The notes beneath the pieces were generated by a model. That model worked only from the letters and a program-made list of their open reading frames with translations. It was not told the origin of the DNA and ran no database searches. 25,480 nt of DNA from the NCBI GenBank assembly GCA_947503365.1, contig CANNDT010000065.1:1-25480 (forward strand), read 5' to 3'. How positions within the stretch are numbered: the stretch's first letter is position 1; each line of letters opens with the position of its first letter. Source of the DNA: CANNDT01 sp945876205 (GTDB lineage Bacteria; Acidobacteriota; Vicinamibacteria; Vicinamibacterales; UBA2999). Positions 22,245 to 25,480 of this stretch are shown here, piece after piece. The position numbers and the translations under genes are program-made.

Positions 22245-23335
22245 TGCTTGGTCGCGTGCGAATCGTCGCCCTGGGTGATGTCCTTCAGCTTCTGGGCGTT
22301 GTAGAACGCGGATACCTCGTTCAGGAGTTCGGCCGGGTCGCCTTCGAGCACGTCGTGCAGGCGGTGGGTGGTGAAGTTGATCCGGTGATCCGTGATCCGG
22401 CTCTGCGGAAAGTTGTAAGTCCGGATCTTTTCGGAGCGCTCGCCCGTGCCCACCTGGCCGCGCCGCTCCTTGGCGATGGCATCCTGCTGCTTCTGCAGCT
22501 CCATCTCGTAGAGACGGGCGCGGAGCACCTTCATCGCCTTTGCGCGGTTCTTGATCTGCGACTTCTCGTCCTGCTGAGAGACGACGACGCCCGTCGGGAT
22601 GTGGGTGAGACGCACGGCGGAGTAGGTCGTGTTGACGCTCTGGCCTCCGGGGCCGCTCGAGCAGAACGTGTCGATGCGCAGATCCTTTTCGTTGATCTGA
22701 ATGTCGACTTCCTCGGCTTCCGGCAGCACGGCGACGGTCGCCGTCGACGTGTGGATGCGGCCGCTGGCTTCGGTGGCCGGCACCCGCTGTACGCGGTGGA
22801 CGCCGCTCTCGTACTTCAGCCGGCTGTACACGCCGCGGCCTTCGATCGAGGCGATCACTTCCTTGAATCCGCCGGTGCCGCTTTCGCTCGACGACAAGAC
22901 CTCGAGCTTCCACCGCTGGCGCTCCGCGAACCGGCTGTACATGCGGAAGAGATCGGCAGCAAAGAGTGATGCCTCGTCGCCGCCGGTGCCAGCCCGGATT
23001 TCGAGGATGACGTTCTTCTCGTCGTTGGGATCCTTGGGGATGAGGAGCACTTTCAGCTCCTCGAGGATGGCGTCGCGCTGCTGGGTGAGCGGCTTGAGCT
23101 CATCCTGCGCCATCTCGCGCATTTCGGGGTCGGTGCCGCGGAGCATCTCCTCGGCGCCTTCGATGTCTTTCAGGACGATCTTGTACTCACCAAACTTCTG
23201 AACGAGCGGCTCCAGGTCGGAGAGCTGTTTGGCAGCCTTGCGATATTCATTGGGGTCGGACTGGATTTCGGCCGTGCCGAGCCGCGTCATCAGCTCGTGA
23301 TACTGGTTTTCGACCGAGGAGAGTTTCTCAAACAT
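22241..23335 (-). CDS. prfA: Peptide chain release factor 1
   Basis: Recognises UAA and UAG stop codons and triggers peptide release. 364 residues. GGQ is at 230-232 (SSGPGGQSVNTT) and the RF1-type codon-recognition motif PAT at 186-188 (VPATEASGRIHTSTATVAVL), which separates it from RF2 (SPF). The N-terminal helical domain starts MFEKLSSVENQYHELMTRL. ATG 23335 overlaps the moaD stop by one base (TAATG), and the stop overlaps prmC, so translation of the three is probably coupled. No internal frameshift (that is an RF2 feature). Confidence 0.97.
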   Translation of the reverse strand: MFEKLSSVENQYHELMTRLGTAEIQSDPNEYRKAAKQLSDLEPLVQKFGEYKIVLKDIEGAEEMLRGTDPEMREMAQDELKPLTQQRDAILEELKVLLIPKDPNDEKNVILEIRAGTGGDEASLFAADLFRMYSRFAERQRWKLEVLSSSESGTGGFKEVIASIEGRGVYSRLKYESGVHRVQRVPATEASGRIHTSTATVAVLPEAEEVDIQINEKDLRIDTFCSSGPGGQSVNTTYSAVRLTHIPTGVVVSQQDEKSQIKNRAKAMKVLRARLYEMELQKQQDAIAKERRGQVGTGERSEKIRTYNFPQSRITDHRINFTTHRLHDVLEGDPAELLNEVSAFYNAQKLKDITQGDDSHATKH

Positions 23336-23580
23336 TAGCCACCCGAGACGGGCGGCAGGAATGCCACCTCGTCGCCTTCGTTCACACTGGCCGCCATTCG
23401 CGAATACTCGGCATTCACGGCCACCGACATCGTTCGCTCGTATTCAGCCAGAGACGGCATCTCCGAGACGAGCGAGTCCCACACCGTTTGGACGGTGGCC
23501 GGGGCCGAAACGTCCCGGGTCAGCTCGCCGGCGCCGGCCAGGTCGCGAAGCCGCGCAAAGAGTCTCACGGTTACGCGCAT
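23335..23580 (-). CDS. moaD: Molybdopterin synthase small (sulfur-carrier) subunit
   Basis: 81-residue ubiquitin-like protein that, as a C-terminal thiocarboxylate, delivers sulfur to precursor Z within molybdopterin synthase. It begins MRVTVRLFARLRDLAG and ends FLPPVSGG, with the exposed GG needed for activation. Overlaps moaE by 10 nt upstream and prfA by 1 nt downstream. The order moaE then moaD is the reverse of the E. coli moa operon. Confidence 0.93.
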   Translation of the reverse strand: MRVTVRLFARLRDLAGAGELTRDVSAPATVQTVWDSLVSEMPSLAEYERTMSVAVNAEYSRMAASVNEGDEVAFLPPVSGG

Positions 23581-24053
23581 GCAATCTTATAAGCCGCCTG
23601 CTTCGCGTGCTCGTCCTCCGGGTCGGCGGTCGCGCCCTCGAGCCAGACTTCGCCCCCCTCGAAATGTTCATGCTTCCAGATCGGGACGATCTGCTTCACG
23701 CGCTCGATCGCGTAGCGGCAGGCGGCAAACGCGTGCCCACGGTGCGGCGACGCCGCGACGATGATGATGCTGGCCTCGCCGATCTCCAGCCGTCCGATCC
23801 GGTGATGGACGCCGAGCCGCGTATCCGCCCACATCGTCCCCGCCTCCTCGATGATCCGGTTGAGTGCGCGCACGGCCAGCGGTTCGTAGGCTTCGTAATC
23901 GAGAAAGGTCACGCGGCGCCCCTGGTTGTGGTCACGGACAAGGCCCGTAAAAGCCGTGATCGCGCCATCGCCCGATGCCCCGCGGGAGATTTCCGCGGTC
24001 AGCGCCTCGAGATTCAGCACCTCCGAGGTCACGGCGACCAGCTCCACACCCAT
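23571..24053 (-). CDS. moaE: Molybdopterin synthase catalytic subunit
   Basis: 160-residue large subunit of molybdopterin synthase, which converts precursor Z (cPMP) to molybdopterin with MoaD. Family segments: AITAFTGLVRDHNQGRRV, LDYEAYEPLA, LGVHHRIGRLEIGEASIIIV, HRGHAFAACRYAIERVK, and the catalytic-loop VPIWKHE, where the usual Lys is kept. ATG 24053 is chosen over in-frame starts lying inside thiD, because MGVELVAVTSEVL leads straight into the conserved fold. It lies 5 nt after the thiD stop, and a TATACT hexamer ends 7 nt before the ATG. The other moa genes (A, B, C) are not in this window. Confidence 0.94.
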   Translation of the reverse strand: MGVELVAVTSEVLNLEALTAEISRGASGDGAITAFTGLVRDHNQGRRVTFLDYEAYEPLAVRALNRIIEEAGTMWADTRLGVHHRIGRLEIGEASIIIVAASPHRGHAFAACRYAIERVKQIVPIWKHEHFEGGEVWLEGATADPEDEHAKQAAYKIACA

Positions 24054-24058
24054 GGGTT

Positions 24059-24844
24059 TCAGTATAGCGACCAGAAGTGGCCCAGTGGGCCATGCCCCTT
24101 TCCGAGCCCGGGAGCGTTCCGGATCGCGCCCGCCACGTATTGCTGCGCCAGCGGAATGGCCTCCTCGAGCGTCCGTCCCATGGCCAGGTGCGCCGCGAGC
24201 GATGCGGCAAACGTGCAACCGGTGCCGTGGGTGCTCGTGCTCTCGACGCGCTCGGCGCGAAACTCGGTAAAGCGGTGGCCGTCGTAGAGCAGGTCGACGA
24301 TGTCGGCGGAGGGGAAGTGGCCGCCCTTGATCAGCACCGCTTCGGGACCGAGGATGAGGATGCGGCGCGCCGCTTCACGCAAGTCCTCCTCGGTGTGAAT
24401 CGGCTTCAGCGACAGCGCTTCCGCTTCAGGCACATTCGGAGTCACGACAAACGCGCGGCGCAGCAACTCGGACTTGATGGCCCCGAGCGCCTCGTCGTCG
24501 AGCAGGCGGTGACCGCTCTTGGCCACCATCACCGGATCGACCACGACCAGCGGGATCTCGAGAGCGTCGATGGCGGCGGCGACGGCTTCGACAATCGCGG
24601 CATTGGCGAGCATGCCGGTCTTCGCGGCGTGCGCGCCGATGTCGGCCATCACGGCTTCAATCTGGGCGGTGACGAGATCAGCCGAAAGAGCTTCGGCGGA
24701 CATGACGCCGAGCGTGTTCTGAGCGGTGATCGCGGTGATGGCGCTGGTGCCGTAGACGCCGTGCGCGGCGAACGTTTTCAGGTCCGCCTGGATGCCCGCT
24801 CCGGCGCTTGAATCGCTACCGGCGATGGTTAGGGCCGTACGCAT
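24059..24844 (-). CDS. thiD: Hydroxymethylpyrimidine/phosphomethylpyrimidine kinase
   Basis: Phosphorylates HMP and HMP-phosphate for thiamin biosynthesis. 261 residues of the ribokinase fold. The N-terminal signature ALTIAGSDSSAGAGIQADLK, VVVDPVMVAKSGHRLL, and the anion-hole/catalytic block THGTGCTFAASLAAHLA are intact. ATG 24844 gives the canonical N-terminus and overlaps the bioY end by 29 nt. No TPP riboswitch is possible within the overlap, and no other thi gene is present, so it may serve salvage. Confidence 0.96.
   Translation of the reverse strand: MRTALTIAGSDSSAGAGIQADLKTFAAHGVYGTSAITAITAQNTLGVMSAEALSADLVTAQIEAVMADIGAHAAKTGMLANAAIVEAVAAAIDALEIPLVVVDPVMVAKSGHRLLDDEALGAIKSELLRRAFVVTPNVPEAEALSLKPIHTEEDLREAARRILILGPEAVLIKGGHFPSADIVDLLYDGHRFTEFRAERVESTSTHGTGCTFAASLAAHLAMGRTLEEAIPLAQQYVAGAIRNAPGLGKGHGPLGHFWSLY
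24061..24066 (-). promoter_or_regulatory. Possible internal -10 element before moaE
   Basis: Minus-strand TATACT (24066-24061) overlaps the last codons of thiD and ends 7 nt before the moaE ATG, the same geometry as the ileS and bioY elements. No -35 match was seen, so this may be coincidental. Confidence 0.3.
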
Positions 24845-25451
24845 CGGTCCGGCCGAACAGCCGCCACAAGCCGGGCAGCACGGATGCGGCGACGAGGAGC
24901 TTCATCAGGTCGGCGACGACGAACGGATAGACGCCAAGATTGAGAGCGGCGGAGAAGCCAATCGGCGAGCGGCCCACAAACACACCAAGCCAAAGCGCGC
25001 CCGAGGCATAGATCACGACAAGGCCCGTCAGCATCGCAAAGAACGAGGTGGCGTATCGGCGGTCGAGGCCGCGCTCCGCAAGGTATCCGACGAGGAAGGC
25101 CGCGATCGGATAGGACATCAGGTAGCCGCCGGTCGGCCCGAGCAGGCGAAGGAGTCCTGGCGGCAGCGTCACCGAGGCCGCAAACACCGGGAGGCCCGCC
25201 GCGCCCGCCGCGAGGTAGAGGATCTGGCTCGCGAGTCCCAGCCGCGATCCGAGCGCGAGGCCGCCGAGCAGGACCACCATCGGCTGGAACGTAAAGGGCA
25301 CGTCCGTGAACGGCAGCGGCACGCTGATCTGCGCGGCCGCCGCGGTCAGGGCCGTGATGAAGAGCATGGACGCGATGCGAACGGCGCGCGTCGACTCGCT
25401 GCGCGACGCGAGTACGTTCACGAGAGGTGCTGAGGAGATCGAGTGATCCAT
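24816..25451 (-). CDS. bioY: Biotin transporter BioY (ECF-type substrate-binding protein)
   Basis: Membrane S-component that binds biotin and works with an energy-coupling module (EcfT/EcfA, not in this window) or alone. 211 residues with about six hydrophobic segments. The BioY hallmark LGPTGGYLMSYPIAAFLVG is at about residues 104-122, with TDVPFTFQPMVVLLGGLALG earlier. ATG 25451 is the first Met of the frame within the window; a short polar N-terminus (MDHSISSAPLV) precedes the first membrane segment. First gene of the bioY-thiD-moaE-moaD-prfA-prmC-hit run. A TACAAT element lies 8 nt before the start, and no ribosome site is seen. Confidence 0.93.
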   Translation of the reverse strand: MDHSISSAPLVNVLASRSESTRAVRIASMLFITALTAAAAQISVPLPFTDVPFTFQPMVVLLGGLALGSRLGLASQILYLAAGAAGLPVFAASVTLPPGLLRLLGPTGGYLMSYPIAAFLVGYLAERGLDRRYATSFFAMLTGLVVIYASGALWLGVFVGRSPIGFSAALNLGVYPFVVADLMKLLVAASVLPGLWRLFGRTDAYGPNHRR

Positions 25452-25459
25452 CGGGGGGA

Positions 25460-25465
25460 ATTGTA
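25460..25465 (-). promoter_or_regulatory. -10 element for bioY, probably giving a leaderless mRNA
   Basis: Minus-strand TACAAT (25465-25460) in CAGTACAATT, 8 nt before the bioY ATG and identical in core and spacing to the ileS element. The -35 position is at or beyond the window edge, so it cannot be assessed. The remaining bases to 25480 show no gene. Confidence 0.5.
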
Positions 25466-25480
25466 CTGCAGGGGGTAGGG

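Noticed and set aside
22245..22913. Extended PrmC N-terminus reaching far into prfA
   Set aside because: The added residues are the out-of-frame shadow of RF1; normal PrmC length and N-terminus begin at TTG 22244.
1..25480. tRNA, rRNA, tmRNA, RNase P RNA, TPP or T-box riboswitch
   Set aside because: No cloverleaf or conserved core sequence was seen, and the gaps before ileS, thiD and bioY are too short for such leaders within the window.

Overview
This window looks like a chromosomal, mostly housekeeping segment from a GC-rich (about 65% in coding DNA) Gram-negative bacterium. The best guess is Acidobacteriota, probably a Vicinamibacteria-like lineage. The clues are an Oar-type TonB-dependent receptor with an N-terminal carboxypeptidase-regulatory domain, a GCC-type Lgt, a Cys-rich small zinc-ribbon protein, a paired active/inactive M16 peptidase locus and short palindromic GTAGCGCGCAGGC-type repeats. 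This placement is inference from gene style; no 16S rRNA or tRNA is present.

Layout. 1-4,060 (minus): a TonB-dependent receptor cut by the left edge and a TPR lipoprotein with its own promoter and terminator. 4,079-6,296 (plus): a full-length bifunctional Rel/SpoT (p)ppGpp synthetase/hydrolase. 6,306-7,576 (minus): a Cys-rich protein of unknown function, rpmB (L28) and ridA. 7,597-8,278 (plus): a conserved-looking hypothetical protein behind a clear sigma-70-type promoter, followed by about 620 bp of lower GC (about 55%) that seems to hold a decayed reading frame. 8,898-11,874 (plus): a DksA/TraR-type zinc-finger regulator, a terminator, and the Lon protease. 11,884-17,503 (minus): a compact run ileS-lspA-lgt-rluD-NUDIX, with gaps of 2-3 nt or overlaps. 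17,544-20,877 (plus): two M16 peptidase-family genes (active then inactive subunit) and a HAD phosphatase, joined by 4-nt ATGA overlaps. 20,878-21,012: a short palindromic repeat array between convergent genes. 21,019-25,451 (minus): bioY-thiD-moaE-moaD-prfA-prmC-hit, an operon-like run mixing biotin uptake, thiamin and molybdopterin synthesis, translation termination and a HIT protein.

Functional themes. (i) Stringent response and protein quality control: Rel/SpoT, a DksA-like protein and Lon. (ii) Lipoprotein maturation: lspA and lgt are adjacent, and the TPR protein is a likely client. (iii) Translation: ileS, rpmB, rluD, prfA and its methyltransferase prmC. (iv) Cofactors: bioY, thiD, moaE and moaD.

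No CRISPR array, prophage, insertion sequence, secretion system or defence island was seen. The most interesting signals are small. Several -10-like hexamers lie only 6-8 nt before start codons (ileS, the first M16 gene, bioY, moaE), which suggests leaderless mRNAs. A palindromic repeat family supplies the last codons and stop of prmC. Two uncharacterised proteins are divergently transcribed. A frameshifted gene remnant lies upstream of the DksA-like gene. I did not find a convincing new multi-gene system.
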